Shown piece after piece: positions 1 through 8,897 of a DNA stretch of 22,369 bases. Where the stretch lies: the NCBI GenBank assembly GCA_039024295.1, contig JBCDIQ010000045.1, forward strand, positions 1-22,369, written 5' to 3'. The notes beneath the pieces were generated by a model. It was not told the origin of the DNA and searched no databases. It saw only the letters and a list, made by a program, of their open reading frames with translations. Origin of the DNA: JBCDIQ01 sp039024295. Lineage in GTDB: Bacteria > Bacteroidota > Bacteroidia > J057. Each line of letters starts with the position of its first letter. Positions within the stretch are counted from its first letter, which is position 1. Position numbers and translations under genes: made by a program.

Positions 1-1
1 A

Positions 2-2392
2 ATTCTAACCTTGCTAGTGATATGGCTTCTAGCGGGTTCTTTAAGTGCTCAGGAAGTAGTTGTTTTAAGTGGCTACATCCGTGATGCTTCAAATGGCGAG
101 GTCCTTATTGGTGCTTCTGTCAGGCTAAAACGTACTGACATTCCGAATCCTCAGCTTTCAGGTGCGCTTACCAATGCTTATGGCTATTACAATGTGTCAG
201 TACCAAAGGGCAAATACATGGTGGAATATGGCTACCTGGGATTTGAGGCCCAAAAGATTGAGGTAGAACTGGGCGAAAGCCTTAGCCAGGATGTTGAAAT
301 GAAGGAAGATGTGACGGAGTTAAATGAGGTTGTTGTCACGTCTAAGGTGGGGAGCATTCGTTCCAGTGAAATCAGTACAGAAACCATCAGTGGCGAGACA
401 ATCGAAAAGCTTCCTGCAATTTTAGGCGAGCCCGATGTCCTCAGGTCCATTCAATTGCTACCAGGTGTGTCAAGTGCCAATGAGGCGTCATCCGGCTTCA
501 ACGTAAGAGGGGGTGGGGCAGATCAAAACCTGATTCTCCTGGATGAAGGGATTATTTACAATGCTTCTCACCTGTTTGGTCTATTTTCAGTGTTCAATAC
601 AGATGCGATCAATGAGGTAAAACTGTACAAAGGGGGAATTCCTGCCAGCTATGGGGGACGGTTGTCTTCCGTCCTAGACGTACAGCAAAAAGAAGGGAAT
701 CGGAAGAAATTTGGGGGAAAGGCTTCTATTGGACTTATCTCGACCAAGCTTCTGTTAGAAGGGCCGATTGCCAAAACCGAAGATGGGGCTAAAGGCTCTT
801 TCATGTTGGCAGGTCGCAGGTCCTACCTGGACGCCTTTACCTTTTTGTCCGATGATTTTGATGGATTTGGTCTCTTTTTCTACGATCTCAACCTAAAATC
901 AAATTATCGCATAAACGATAACAACCAGTTGTTTTTATCCGGTTATTTGGGGCGAGATAATTTTGTCATCCCGGATTTTCTCGGATCAAGTTGGGGAAAC
1001 TCAGCAGCTACCCTACGCTGGACCAGCATAGTAAATGATAAGCTTTTCCTGCAGATCTCCATGGTGTACAGCAACTATGACTATAACCTGGATATATTGA
1101 CACCGGGTACGGAGTTTAGGTGGGAGTCCAGGACTACCAACCTGAATTTCAAGCCTCAAATGTCTTGGTTTGTAGATTCGCGGAGTACCGTAAGGTTTGG
1201 TGCTGATGTGCTAGGGTATAGCTTTAATCCAGCTGCAATTAGCCCACTTAGTGGGTCGTCTATCGTTCCCCAGACCTTTCAGGAAAAGCGAGCAGTTGAA
1301 GGTGCTGCTTACGTGGATGCAGAAAGAGAAATTGGAGACCGCCTAAACATCAGGGCAGGTCTGCGGTATTCAAACTTCTGGAGACTGGGCCCATACCTGC
1401 AGAACGATTATGCGGAAGGAGAGCCGCTCATCTATAATGAGACAACTGACACCTACGTAGAAGGGAGCGTGTCAAATGTTCAGTCGTTTGAAAGCAATGA
1501 TGTGATCACAGAATACGGTGGGCTGGAACCACGCTTATCGTTAAACTACCAATTAAACGATGCCTCTTCGGTCAAACTGGGGTACAATCGAACCTACCAG
1601 TACATCCATTTGGTCTCGAACACCACTTCCCCTACGCCACTTGACATCTGGACACCGAGTGGAGAATTTTTGCGCCCACAGTTTGCTGACCAACTCTCAA
1701 TTGGCTACAGCAGCAATTTGAGTAGTGGAGAAAAATATGAACTTACCGCAGAGACCTTTTACAAAGACCTCAATGATGTCACCACATTCATTGACGGAGC
1801 CGACCTGCTGTTCACCGAAGACCTGGAATTGGTAACGGTACAGGGAAATGGAAGAGCCTATGGACTAGAACTGCAGTTTGAGAAAAAGCAGGGAGCCCTG
1901 ACTGGCTGGATCAGTTATACCCTTTCAAGGTCTGAACTTCGGGTGACAGGCGTTAATGGAGGGGAATACTTTCCTGCCAACTTTGACCAGACACACGAAC
2001 TGAGTATCGTCGGGCTTTGGTCCACACAGAGCCGATGGGATTTTGGGGCAAACTGGATTTACGGCTCTGGCCGTCCGGTTACTTATCCCTCCGGGAAATA
2101 TAGACAAAACGGCCTGTTGATTGCCGATTACAGCACCCGAAATGCTGACAGGTTACCTGCCTATCACCGCCTGGACGTTTCTGCTACGCTTAGGCCAAAA
2201 CCTACTGCTAAGCGGGAAGGTACCTGGGTTTTTAGCATCGCCAACTTATACAATCGACTCAACGCCTCTTCGATCTTCTTCCGTGAGGTAGGAGAAGTGA
2301 ACGGGATGGAAGTCGCCACCGGCATGCCCGAAGCTGTGAGGCTCTCATTCTTCGGGATCGTACCCAGCGTGAGTTACCAATTCAAATTTTAA
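2..2392 (+). CDS. TonB-dependent receptor with carboxypeptidase-regulatory-like N-terminal domain, 5'-partial
   Basis: Outer-membrane beta-barrel receptor that would import a ligand using TonB energy; the substrate cannot be read from sequence. The frame is open to the left edge, so the true start lies outside the window. The first residues are the end of a signal peptide finishing at LLAGSLSAQ. Counting from the in-frame TTG at base 11, a carboxypeptidase-D-regulatory-like Ig domain covers about residues 18-105 (SGYIRDASNGEVLIGASV). A plug domain covers about 115-230 (LRSIQLLPGVSS, FNVRGGGADQNLILLDEG). The rest is barrel, ending in the aromatic-rich tail SVSYQFKF expected of an outer-membrane protein. 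At about 800 residues it is shorter than SusC-type receptors of about 1000. A DUF4249 lipoprotein gene follows 89 bases downstream on the same strand, a pairing common in Bacteroidota. Family assignment is firm; substrate unknown. Confidence 0.93.
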   Translation: MLTLLVIWLLAGSLSAQEVVVLSGYIRDASNGEVLIGASVRLKRTDIPNPQLSGALTNAYGYYNVSVPKGKYMVEYGYLGFEAQKIEVELGESLSQDVEMKEDVTELNEVVVTSKVGSIRSSEISTETISGETIEKLPAILGEPDVLRSIQLLPGVSSANEASSGFNVRGGGADQNLILLDEGIIYNASHLFGLFSVFNTDAINEVKLYKGGIPASYGGRLSSVLDVQQKEGNRKKFGGKASIGLISTKLLLEGPIAKTEDGAKGSFMLAGRRSYLDAFTFLSDDFDGFGLFFYDLNLKSNYRINDNNQLFLSGYLGRDNFVIPDFLGSSWGNSAATLRWTSIVNDKLFLQISMVYSNYDYNLDILTPGTEFRWESRTTNLNFKPQMSWFVDSRSTVRFGADVLGYSFNPAAISPLSGSSIVPQTFQEKRAVEGAAYVDAEREIGDRLNIRAGLRYSNFWRLGPYLQNDYAEGEPLIYNETTDTYVEGSVSNVQSFESNDVITEYGGLEPRLSLNYQLNDASSVKLGYNRTYQYIHLVSNTTSPTPLDIWTPSGEFLRPQFADQLSIGYSSNLSSGEKYELTAETFYKDLNDVTTFIDGADLLFTEDLELVTVQGNGRAYGLELQFEKKQGALTGWISYTLSRSELRVTGVNGGEYFPANFDQTHELSIVGLWSTQSRWDFGANWIYGSGRPVTYPSGKYRQNGLLIADYSTRNADRLPAYHRLDVSATLRPKPTAKREGTWVFSIANLYNRLNASSIFFREVGEVNGMEVATGMPEAVRLSFFGIVPSVSYQFKF

Positions 2393-2481
2393 GTCTTTTC
2401 AGGTATTAGACCAATTGGAGCTTTATGGCTTCAATTGGCTAATCCAACCAGTATGTTCCATAGATCAATCATCAGTAAAAA

Positions 2482-3333
2482 ATGAAATTCTCATATTTAA
2501 TAATCCTGCTCCTAATAGCTGTCTCATGTGAGACCGTCGTTACGGATGACCTCACCATCTCAGATACTACTCCTTTATTGGTTGTGGAAGGAGGGATAGA
2601 GCGTTATGGAGATTCGACTGGAGTGGTACAACAAGTTCGCCTTACGACCACCAATAATTTCCTGGAGGACGCCCCCAATCCTGTGGTTGAAGATGCACAG
2701 GTGACCATTTCGGATGGCCCTGAGACGTATCCGCTGACCTATCAGGGGGACGGTGTCTACACCACCACCGAGGTACAAGGAGAAATCGGGAGGGTGTATA
2801 CCCTGGAAGTAAACTGGGAAGGGGCCGTGTACAGGGCCTCCGATCGATTAACTGAGGTGCCAAGAATAGACAGCATCTATGCAGATTTTGAGGAGGCCTC
2901 TATTTTCACAGATGAAGGCTATTTTGTAAAAATAGATGCACGAGACCCCGCAGGTGTCGTTAACTTCTATCACTACCGGGTGTACCGCGACAATGAACTC
3001 ATAACTGTTCCCGACCCAGGCAACTCAAGGTCCCTGGTGTTGGATGACGATTTTTTTGATGGACAACCCCGCCTGGGATTTATTCCTAATGAAGAGGTGA
3101 TATATGAGGTGGGCAATGTGGCGATGGTCGACCAAATGGGCATATCAGAAGCGTACTTTGATTTCCTTTTTCAGGTATATGAGCAGACCGGCTCCCAGGG
3201 TGGGTTTGTTGGCAATCCCCCACCATCCTCCATCCGTGGAAATGTCAACGGTATTTCAGAGGAGGCAGGGCGAGCGTTGGGGTTCTTTTATGCGGCTGAT
3301 GTGTACCGGGATTCGATTATGGTTGTGGAGTAA
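2482..3333 (+). CDS. DUF4249 family lipoprotein
   Basis: Predicted lipoprotein of 283 residues. The signal peptide ends in a lipobox (LLIAVSC, Cys16), so it should be lipid-anchored, probably at the outer membrane. The start of the mature part (TPLLVVEGGIERYGD, then QVRLTTTNNF) and the beta-rich middle (VEDAQVTISDG, then YPLTYQGDGVYTT) match the DUF4249 pattern as I know it. These proteins are often encoded directly after TonB-dependent receptors, as here, which suggests a surface-exposed partner of the receptor by analogy with SusD-like proteins. The biochemical role of the family is not established. The ATG follows the receptor gene with no recognisable promoter in the gap, so cotranscription is likely. 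A strong hairpin terminator lies 61 bases after the stop. Confidence 0.85.
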   Translation: MKFSYLIILLLIAVSCETVVTDDLTISDTTPLLVVEGGIERYGDSTGVVQQVRLTTTNNFLEDAPNPVVEDAQVTISDGPETYPLTYQGDGVYTTTEVQGEIGRVYTLEVNWEGAVYRASDRLTEVPRIDSIYADFEEASIFTDEGYFVKIDARDPAGVVNFYHYRVYRDNELITVPDPGNSRSLVLDDDFFDGQPRLGFIPNEEVIYEVGNVAMVDQMGISEAYFDFLFQVYEQTGSQGGFVGNPPPSSIRGNVNGISEEAGRALGFFYAADVYRDSIMVVE

Positions 3334-3394
3334 TGTAAAAGTCAGCTTAGGAATTAGCTGGTTTTTCAGTCACGATAGGTAGAATGAAACATTC

Positions 3395-3427
3395 ATGAAG
3401 AAGATGTTGAAACAACGTCTTCTTCAT
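3395..3427 (+). terminator. Hairpin terminator after the receptor/DUF4249 unit
   Basis: The left arm ATGAAGAAGATGTTG (3395-3409) pairs with CAACGTCTTCTTCAT (3413-3427). This gives a 15-bp stem with one T-G wobble and an AAA triloop, followed by TTTG on the plus strand. A weaker hairpin (CAGCT at 3343-3347, AGCTG at 3356-3360, then GTTTTT) precedes it. The site lies between convergent genes and may also stop transcripts of the minus-strand BNR gene ending at 3513, although the T-run on that side is poor. Confidence 0.8.
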
Positions 3428-3512
3428 TTTGTGATAATCCCTGAGTGCTAACACCTTGAAAATTACTCCCAGATCATTCAATAAATGGGGGAGGGGCAGC
3501 GCCAATGTCTTC

Positions 3513-4535
3513 TTACCGTATCGATATACCAGCTAATATTCCGTAATCGGTAGCCTCAAGAGTCGAAAACGCAGTTGAATCTGGCAATCCGCTGAGTTTT
3601 CGCCAATTTGTTCCATGATCGGATGAATGGTAGATTCCTATCCATTGAGCCGAAAAGATATCCCCTTCCACATGTATTAATTCATTGGTGTAGTAATTGG
3701 CCGGTCTGACTATTCCGTTTTGTGCGTTTTGCCAAGTTTCTCCATTGTCCGCAGTCTTCAACAGTTGTTGCCCGATGGTCATGGCATAAATGTATGTGCC
3801 GTCATTCCCTATGTCATGCAGGGCATCACCTTCGTAGATGGATTTCCACTTTGTGAGACCTCCCCCATTGACCAGCGCGCCATTCTGGGTCGCTGCGTAT
3901 AACTTTTGGCCCAGGGAGGTGAAACCGAGCACTTGAAGCTTGCCATAAGCATGGGACCAGGTTTTTCCCATATCATTTGAATGGTAAATACCTGCGTCTG
4001 TTCCGGCCAATAACTTCCCTCCTGATGTAATGAATGCCCTGATGGAAGCTACCTCTCCCTCCATATGGGCTGGATGCCAGGTAAGCCCACCATCCTCAGA
4101 AAACAAGATGCCGTTATTTAGGGTGCCTATAACCAGCTTTTCGCCTTCTACCTCGATACAATTGATGTCCAGTTTTGCAAGGCTAGCGGAGGTCAGTTGC
4201 TGCCAATTGTTTTCCCCTTCTGTACTCAAAAAGATCCCATGATAATCGGTGGTGACATAGATGTTATTCCCCGCTTGTTTGATGCCACTTAGGGTGGCAT
4301 CCTTTGGAATCCCTTCCGCAAATGGGGACCAGGTCTTCCCCAAATCCGTTGATCTGTACATCACCGCAGGTACTTCTGCAGGTTTGTTGGGTATGACGGT
4401 TGACGCCAGGAGTTCTGTGGCATTATAAGAAGCAGAGGTTTGTTTCTCTCCAGCCTCGCTTTGCTGGCTACATCCTCCTAGTAGGATGGTCAAACTCACC
4501 CATAGTAATAGAGGTATCATGTGTTGGTTGATCAT
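3513..4535 (-). CDS. BNR/Asp-box repeat propeller lipoprotein
   Basis: Lipoprotein of 340 residues with a signal peptide ending LTILLGGC (Cys22); the internal Met6 is an equally possible start. The mature protein consists of short repeats with the Asp-box signature S/D-x-G-x-T-W: STDLGKTWSPF, SEDGGLTWHPA, SNDMGKTWSHA, TADNGETWQNA, SSDHGTNWRKL. This is typical of sortilin/Ycf48-like beta-propellers, which act as binding scaffolds or, in some families, as glycosidases. No sialidase catalytic residues were recognised, so a binding or assembly role is more likely than an enzyme. It lies 53 bases downstream of the YwqK-like lipoprotein gene on the same strand. The larger BNR-repeat gene further upstream encodes the same kind of repeat. 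Confidence 0.8.
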   Translation of the reverse strand: MINQHMIPLLLWVSLTILLGGCSQQSEAGEKQTSASYNATELLASTVIPNKPAEVPAVMYRSTDLGKTWSPFAEGIPKDATLSGIKQAGNNIYVTTDYHGIFLSTEGENNWQQLTSASLAKLDINCIEVEGEKLVIGTLNNGILFSEDGGLTWHPAHMEGEVASIRAFITSGGKLLAGTDAGIYHSNDMGKTWSHAYGKLQVLGFTSLGQKLYAATQNGALVNGGGLTKWKSIYEGDALHDIGNDGTYIYAMTIGQQLLKTADNGETWQNAQNGIVRPANYYTNELIHVEGDIFSAQWIGIYHSSDHGTNWRKLSGLPDSTAFSTLEATDYGILAGISIR

Positions 4536-4588
4536 ATTTCACTTGGTTTTACAGGCAACAGGCCAGGCAGGCGTACTTTCCCTATATA

Positions 4589-5227
4589 CTATTCTCTTAC
4601 CAATTCACCATTTTCATTTACCCCAATGCTGGAATTCCCTTGAGGAACAAGCTGAAATTCCTTCAACACATCCCATTCATGGATTGAGTTTTTAAGGGAA
4701 TCATTCATCCGCCAATTCTGGCCAATCACTCCAAATTGAATCTTAGTTCCACCAGAACAATTGTTGTGCAATTCAAATTTCTTGAGCTGATACACTCCAC
4801 TGGCTTTTTCGGAACCATTTCCATCGTAATATTCCCAGTGTCCGGCTTTGTAGTTATAGTGCTGTATATATGGAGTCATACCACAACTGGGATATGAACT
4901 TATTTTATAGTTCCCTTTTGATTTTATTTGCCCGGATATAGGGTAGTATTCTGTCCATTCCCCCACTTTTAGACTTCCTGTCTGTCCGTCTCTGGTTACG
5001 GCATAATGTCCTTCTGCTAGTTTATTCCCCGCATCATCGTAGGTGACGTTAAATGATTGTTTCCACGTCTCCCCCATGAAATTTACAGCATATCGGGATT
5101 GGTTGTTCAAGATCATGTATCCCGCTTGTTGTTTGATCTTTTCACAACCCATCGATGAGGCCAAAATCAAGATGAGGAGGACCATTAACATAATTTCTCT
5201 CACTACATGCTGCAAATGCCTAGGCAT
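4589..5227 (-). CDS. Lipoprotein with YwqK/MORN-like repeats
   Basis: Small lipoprotein of about 212 residues. I chose the ATG at 5227 because it gives a signal peptide with basic residues (MPRHLQHVVREIM) before the hydrophobic stretch and the lipobox SSMGC. An upstream ATG at 5266 is also open. The middle has repeated strand-turn elements of MORN/YwqK type: DDAGNKLAEGHYAV, KVGEWTEYYPISGQIKSKGN, GHWEYYDGNGSEKASGVYQL. Such repeats are widespread in Bacteroidota lipoproteins and are often labelled 'toxin-antitoxin YwqK family antitoxin', a label that does not establish function. The gene is followed by the BNR-repeat lipoprotein gene. Function unknown; the repeat assignment is moderately sure. 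Confidence 0.72.
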   Translation of the reverse strand: MPRHLQHVVREIMLMVLLILILASSMGCEKIKQQAGYMILNNQSRYAVNFMGETWKQSFNVTYDDAGNKLAEGHYAVTRDGQTGSLKVGEWTEYYPISGQIKSKGNYKISSYPSCGMTPYIQHYNYKAGHWEYYDGNGSEKASGVYQLKKFELHNNCSGGTKIQFGVIGQNWRMNDSLKNSIHEWDVLKEFQLVPQGNSSIGVNENGELVRE

Positions 5228-5448
5228 CCTATCCTTGTGACAGGTATGATCTGTGTAGTATTTCATGCTGGACAGGTTTCAGGAAAGGAAAGGGTGTTCT
5301 GGGGCATTACTTTTTCAATACTCGCGGCGAACTGTTTTTTGGCAGGTAAAAGAATGAACAATCTTCACCTTTGACCTTAAATGAGAATTTTTAACAATTA
5401 TCATTTTCTTCGCTTGCTCAGCAGTTTCTTTCGCTTCAAAAGGCCGCC

Positions 5449-8400
5449 TTACCTCCGCATCCCAGGTGCCCCAATCTGCTCCAACCTGCCTTCCATCGGA
5501 GCCAGCGCATCTGTGACCTGCTTGAGCTGGGTCGACATGTCCTCGTAAAGCTGATTCGCATTGCTTAGGTACTTCAGGTGTGCTTTCGTCGGCCCGTAGG
5601 TTGTACCTCCGCCAGCAGACCAGAGATAGTCCCTGACAGATGGGTATTCATCTTTTTCGCCCACTTCTCGGCGTGCTTTGCTGCCCCCCAATTGCTGTTC
5701 GAGCACCAACACCTGATTTCGCAAGCTGAGCAACTCGCTATGAAGGCTGTCATCGCTCTTTGTGGCTCGGTCGTAGGCAGCCAGCATCATGTGAATTTGC
5801 TGCTTGGCATCTTGGATGTCGGTTCCCAAATCACTGACTTTTGCAGACAAGGTGGCAATCGTTTTCCAGTGTGCGGCTGCTTCCTTAGGCGAACTTCCTG
5901 CCAAAGCACCTTTTCTCAGCGGTTTCACCTCAAAGGAAACCTGCTCTCCAAGTGCCGTGTAAGTTCCCTCAATGCGCTTAAACAATTGAGCAGAATAGCT
6001 GCCAGGTGCCACCATAGGCCCTTTTCCTGCCTTGTCCATGTTTTTGGCTGAAACAGTAGCTGTTGATTCGGTCGTCAGGTCCCAACTCATCCGGTTGATG
6101 CCTTTTGCATTTTTACCTTTAATCTTTTTGAGGATGTTGCCTTCTGCATCATAGATAAACAACCAAAGGCTAGGCTCCAACTCTCTGAGTTCTTCTTCCA
6201 GCACCTGCCACTCTGGTACTGGCACAGTTCCATTTTCTTTTTCGATTTTCCTTTCTGCTACTTTTCGTTGGGCCTCTTTTGATTTGTACCCATCCTTGAG
6301 GTAGTAGGTAAATTCAACGCCATAGGGAGGATTGTTAGCCACGTAGAAGTTGTCTCCCTGAAATGCTTTTTTAGAGCCGCCCAATACCCTGCGTTGCTTA
6401 TACCATTTGCCAGTCCGGGGCGTGAACAACTGGGCCTCCTGGGTCATATCCAGGTTTCTGAGGGCAGAATAATCGTCCAGGATGTAAATGCCCCTGCCAA
6501 AAGTTCCTGCAATCAGGTCATTTTCCCTTTTCTGAATCGCCAAATCGCGCACAGAGATATTGGGAAATCCTCCTGGAAGTTTTGACCAGGTACTGGCTCC
6601 ATCACGTGAGCAGTAAACGCCGTATTCCGTTCCGAGGAACATCAAATTCTTGTCCTCATGGTCCTGAACGATGCGCCACAACAGGGTACGGTCGGGCAGG
6701 CTACCGGATACATCTTGCCAGGTCTTTCCTTTGTTGGAACTCTTAAACAGGTATGGCTGGTAGTCTCCGTATTTGTGGTTGTCGAATACCGCGTACACTA
6801 CATTTTCATCATGCAAATCCGCCTTGAGGTCATTAACAAAGGCTGTGGTTGGAAGGCCTTTGATGGTAGAAAAATCCACCTTCCTCCAGTTCGCTCCGCC
6901 ATCTTCAGTTACCTGAATGATACCATCATCCGTTCCTGCATAAATCAGCCCTTCTTGCTTGGGAGATTCTGACAAAGAGGTGATGGTGCTGTAATTGGAC
7001 ATGGCATAAATGTCCCAGGCGTTGTCCCACTTTTGTTTTTTGCCATAATAGGGCGTCTGAAGCCGTTCGATATTATTAGTCAAATCCCCTGAGATCGCCT
7101 CCCAAGAGTCGCCTCTGTCATCAGATTTCCAGACCCGCTGGGAACCGTGGTAGATGCGCTTAGGATTGTGAGGACTCACCAAAATGGGCGCGTCCCAGTT
7201 GTAGCGTTCCGCTTTTTCGCCTAACGCCGGTCGAGGTTTGATATACACATTTTCGCCCGTAATTCGGTCATGGCGATTGAGGTTGCCTTGCTGCCATTGT
7301 GCATATACGATGTTGGGATTCCCTGGCTCTGTGGCGGGCTGATGGCCATCTCCTCCCAGCACGATGAACCAGTCTGAATTGCGAATTCCGTGGACGTTAT
7401 CTGTTCTCGAAGGCGCACCCTGGGTGTTGTTGTCCTGTGTGCCTCCGTATACATAGTAGAAGGGCTTGGCATCATCCACGGCGATTTTGTAAAACTGCGT
7501 GACGGGCAAGTTGTCGATGAATTTCCAGTTTTGGGTTTTGTCGAAGGTCTCATACAGCCCTCCATCACAGCCCACCAGCATGTAGTTGGGGTCACTCTTT
7601 TTGAATGCCACCGCATGGTTGTCCACATGCTTTTCTGATTCTTGCATCCGCTTGAAGGTCTTCCCCCCATCAAAAGACTCCAGCATGTAGTTGTTGGCCA
7701 GGAAGAGATGATCAAAATTATGGGGGGAAACGTACAATTCCTGGTAGTAGTGAGGGCCCGTACCACCAGAAATGGCGTCACTCATTTTTTTCCAGGAGCC
7801 TCCCTGGTTTTCACTTCTGTAAACACCCCCTGTTCTTCTGTCCAGTTCGATGGCCGCGTAAATGACATCCGGCTTTTGAGGCGAAATCCCCAAACCAATT
7901 TTTCCCATGTTGCTGGTCGGCAAACCGTTGGTCAGCTTCTTCCAGGTTTCGCCTCCATCGGTGGACTTATGAATGGCAGTTCCAGGGCCCCCTCCCAGGT
8001 ATCCTGCGACGGTACGATGCCGCTGCCAGATAGCCGTATAGAGGACATCTGGATTTCTCGGGTCAATCAAGAGGTCGGTAGCTCCCTCCCAGGCATCATC
8101 GCCCAGTGTCTGCTTCCACGTTTTTCCGCCATCTGTGGTTTTGTACACCCCGCGTTCTCCTCCGCTGCTCCAAAGCGGCCCTTGGGAAGCTACCCATATG
8201 ACATCGGAATTTGTAGGGTGAATGATGATCTTGGACAGGTGTTCAGATGCCTTAAGCCCCATATTTTTCCAGGACTTACCACCATTTTCACTTTTGTAAA
8301 TGCCGTCTCCATAGCCAATATGTCGCCCCCCTACATTTTCACCGGTTCCTACCCAAACGATTTCCGGGTTTTGCGGGTCCAGCGTGATGCAGCCAATGGA

Positions 8401-8697
8401 ATAACTCACTTGTCCGTCAAATAAAGAACTCCAAGTGGTACCCGAATTTTCCGTTTTCCAAACGCCGCCAGAACCCACGGCCACATACCACACATTTTCA
8501 TTATCCGGGTGGATCACGATGTCTGCAATCCTGCCCGACATCAGTGCAGGGCCAATACTTCTGAAGGTTAGGCCATAGTAGATGGAACTGGAGTCTGCTT
8601 TAGCCTTGGTTGTCTCATTGGTGTCTTGCGCTAGACTGATGGAGGTTAAACTGAAAAATAATAACGTGATGCTTAATAGACGAGTCATCTTCTGCAT
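5449..8697 (-). CDS. Large secreted BNR-repeat (sortilin/VPS10-like) protein
   Basis: Secreted protein of 1082 residues with a signal peptide ending at about residue 23 (LTSISLAQ). About ten Asp-box repeats are visible through the first two thirds, among them KTENSGTTWSSL, KSENGGKSWKNM, KTTDGGKTWKQT, KSTDGGETWKKL, RSENQGGSWKKM, KSDDRGDSWEAI, TEDGGANWRKV and SSNKGKTWQDV. They predict a tandem propeller like sortilin/VPS10 or xyloglucanase-type proteins. Around residues 840-920 a FlgD/Ig-like module is suggested by LWLFIYDAEGNILKKIKG and APGSYSAQLF. A helical tail finishes the protein. Members are commonly annotated as glycosyl hydrolases, but no catalytic residues could be recognised here. Met4 is an alternative start. 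A good Bacteroidota-type -7 box lies just upstream. Confidence 0.88.
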   Translation of the reverse strand: MQKMTRLLSITLLFFSLTSISLAQDTNETTKAKADSSSIYYGLTFRSIGPALMSGRIADIVIHPDNENVWYVAVGSGGVWKTENSGTTWSSLFDGQVSYSIGCITLDPQNPEIVWVGTGENVGGRHIGYGDGIYKSENGGKSWKNMGLKASEHLSKIIIHPTNSDVIWVASQGPLWSSGGERGVYKTTDGGKTWKQTLGDDAWEGATDLLIDPRNPDVLYTAIWQRHRTVAGYLGGGPGTAIHKSTDGGETWKKLTNGLPTSNMGKIGLGISPQKPDVIYAAIELDRRTGGVYRSENQGGSWKKMSDAISGGTGPHYYQELYVSPHNFDHLFLANNYMLESFDGGKTFKRMQESEKHVDNHAVAFKKSDPNYMLVGCDGGLYETFDKTQNWKFIDNLPVTQFYKIAVDDAKPFYYVYGGTQDNNTQGAPSRTDNVHGIRNSDWFIVLGGDGHQPATEPGNPNIVYAQWQQGNLNRHDRITGENVYIKPRPALGEKAERYNWDAPILVSPHNPKRIYHGSQRVWKSDDRGDSWEAISGDLTNNIERLQTPYYGKKQKWDNAWDIYAMSNYSTITSLSESPKQEGLIYAGTDDGIIQVTEDGGANWRKVDFSTIKGLPTTAFVNDLKADLHDENVVYAVFDNHKYGDYQPYLFKSSNKGKTWQDVSGSLPDRTLLWRIVQDHEDKNLMFLGTEYGVYCSRDGASTWSKLPGGFPNISVRDLAIQKRENDLIAGTFGRGIYILDDYSALRNLDMTQEAQLFTPRTGKWYKQRRVLGGSKKAFQGDNFYVANNPPYGVEFTYYLKDGYKSKEAQRKVAERKIEKENGTVPVPEWQVLEEELRELEPSLWLFIYDAEGNILKKIKGKNAKGINRMSWDLTTESTATVSAKNMDKAGKGPMVAPGSYSAQLFKRIEGTYTALGEQVSFEVKPLRKGALAGSSPKEAAAHWKTIATLSAKVSDLGTDIQDAKQQIHMMLAAYDRATKSDDSLHSELLSLRNQVLVLEQQLGGSKARREVGEKDEYPSVRDYLWSAGGGTTYGPTKAHLKYLSNANQLYEDMSTQLKQVTDALAPMEGRLEQIGAPGMRR

Positions 8698-8733
8698 GTG
8701 GGAGAGGGTTAATCAAATTGCTTTTGGGAACAT

Positions 8734-8741
8734 CAAATATA
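8734..8741 (-). promoter_or_regulatory. Possible Bacteroidota-type -7 promoter box
   Basis: On the minus strand this reads TATATTTG, a full match to the TAnnTTTG -7 consensus of Bacteroidota sigma-A promoters. It lies 37 bases upstream of the large BNR-repeat gene, giving a short leader. No good TTTG -33 box was found at the expected distance, so the call is tentative. Confidence 0.35.
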
Positions 8742-8850
8742 CAGGGATTTTGGGAATCGGGGGGAAGATTTTGGGGATCTGGAAGAGAGGGGAAGGCAAA
8801 ATCTCTTCCTGGCTTATCGTCTCATTAAATTCTACAAAAATCGTTTCCCC

Positions 8851-8890
8851 CTTTTTAAAAGACGGTCTAAACATAGACGTTGTTTAGGCC
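8851..8890 (-). terminator. Terminator of the orphan lipoprotein gene
   Basis: On the minus strand GGCCTAAAC (8890-8882) pairs with GTTTAGACC (8872-8864), a 9-bp stem with one wobble and a 9-base loop. It is followed by a T-rich stretch GTCTTTT. It begins 7 bases after the stop codon at 8898 and separates this gene from the BNR-repeat gene downstream. Confidence 0.65.
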
Positions 8891-8897
8891 TTTCTTG

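Noticed and set aside
5578..6051. 157-residue plus-strand frame, rich in Cys and Phe
   Set aside because: Antisense to the C-terminal part of the large BNR-repeat protein; no domain, signal or ribosome-binding context.
7642..8424. 260-residue plus-strand open frame inside the large BNR-repeat gene
   Set aside because: It lies wholly within a gene with clear repeats and a signal peptide on the other strand; the composition is that of an antisense shadow with no recognisable domain.
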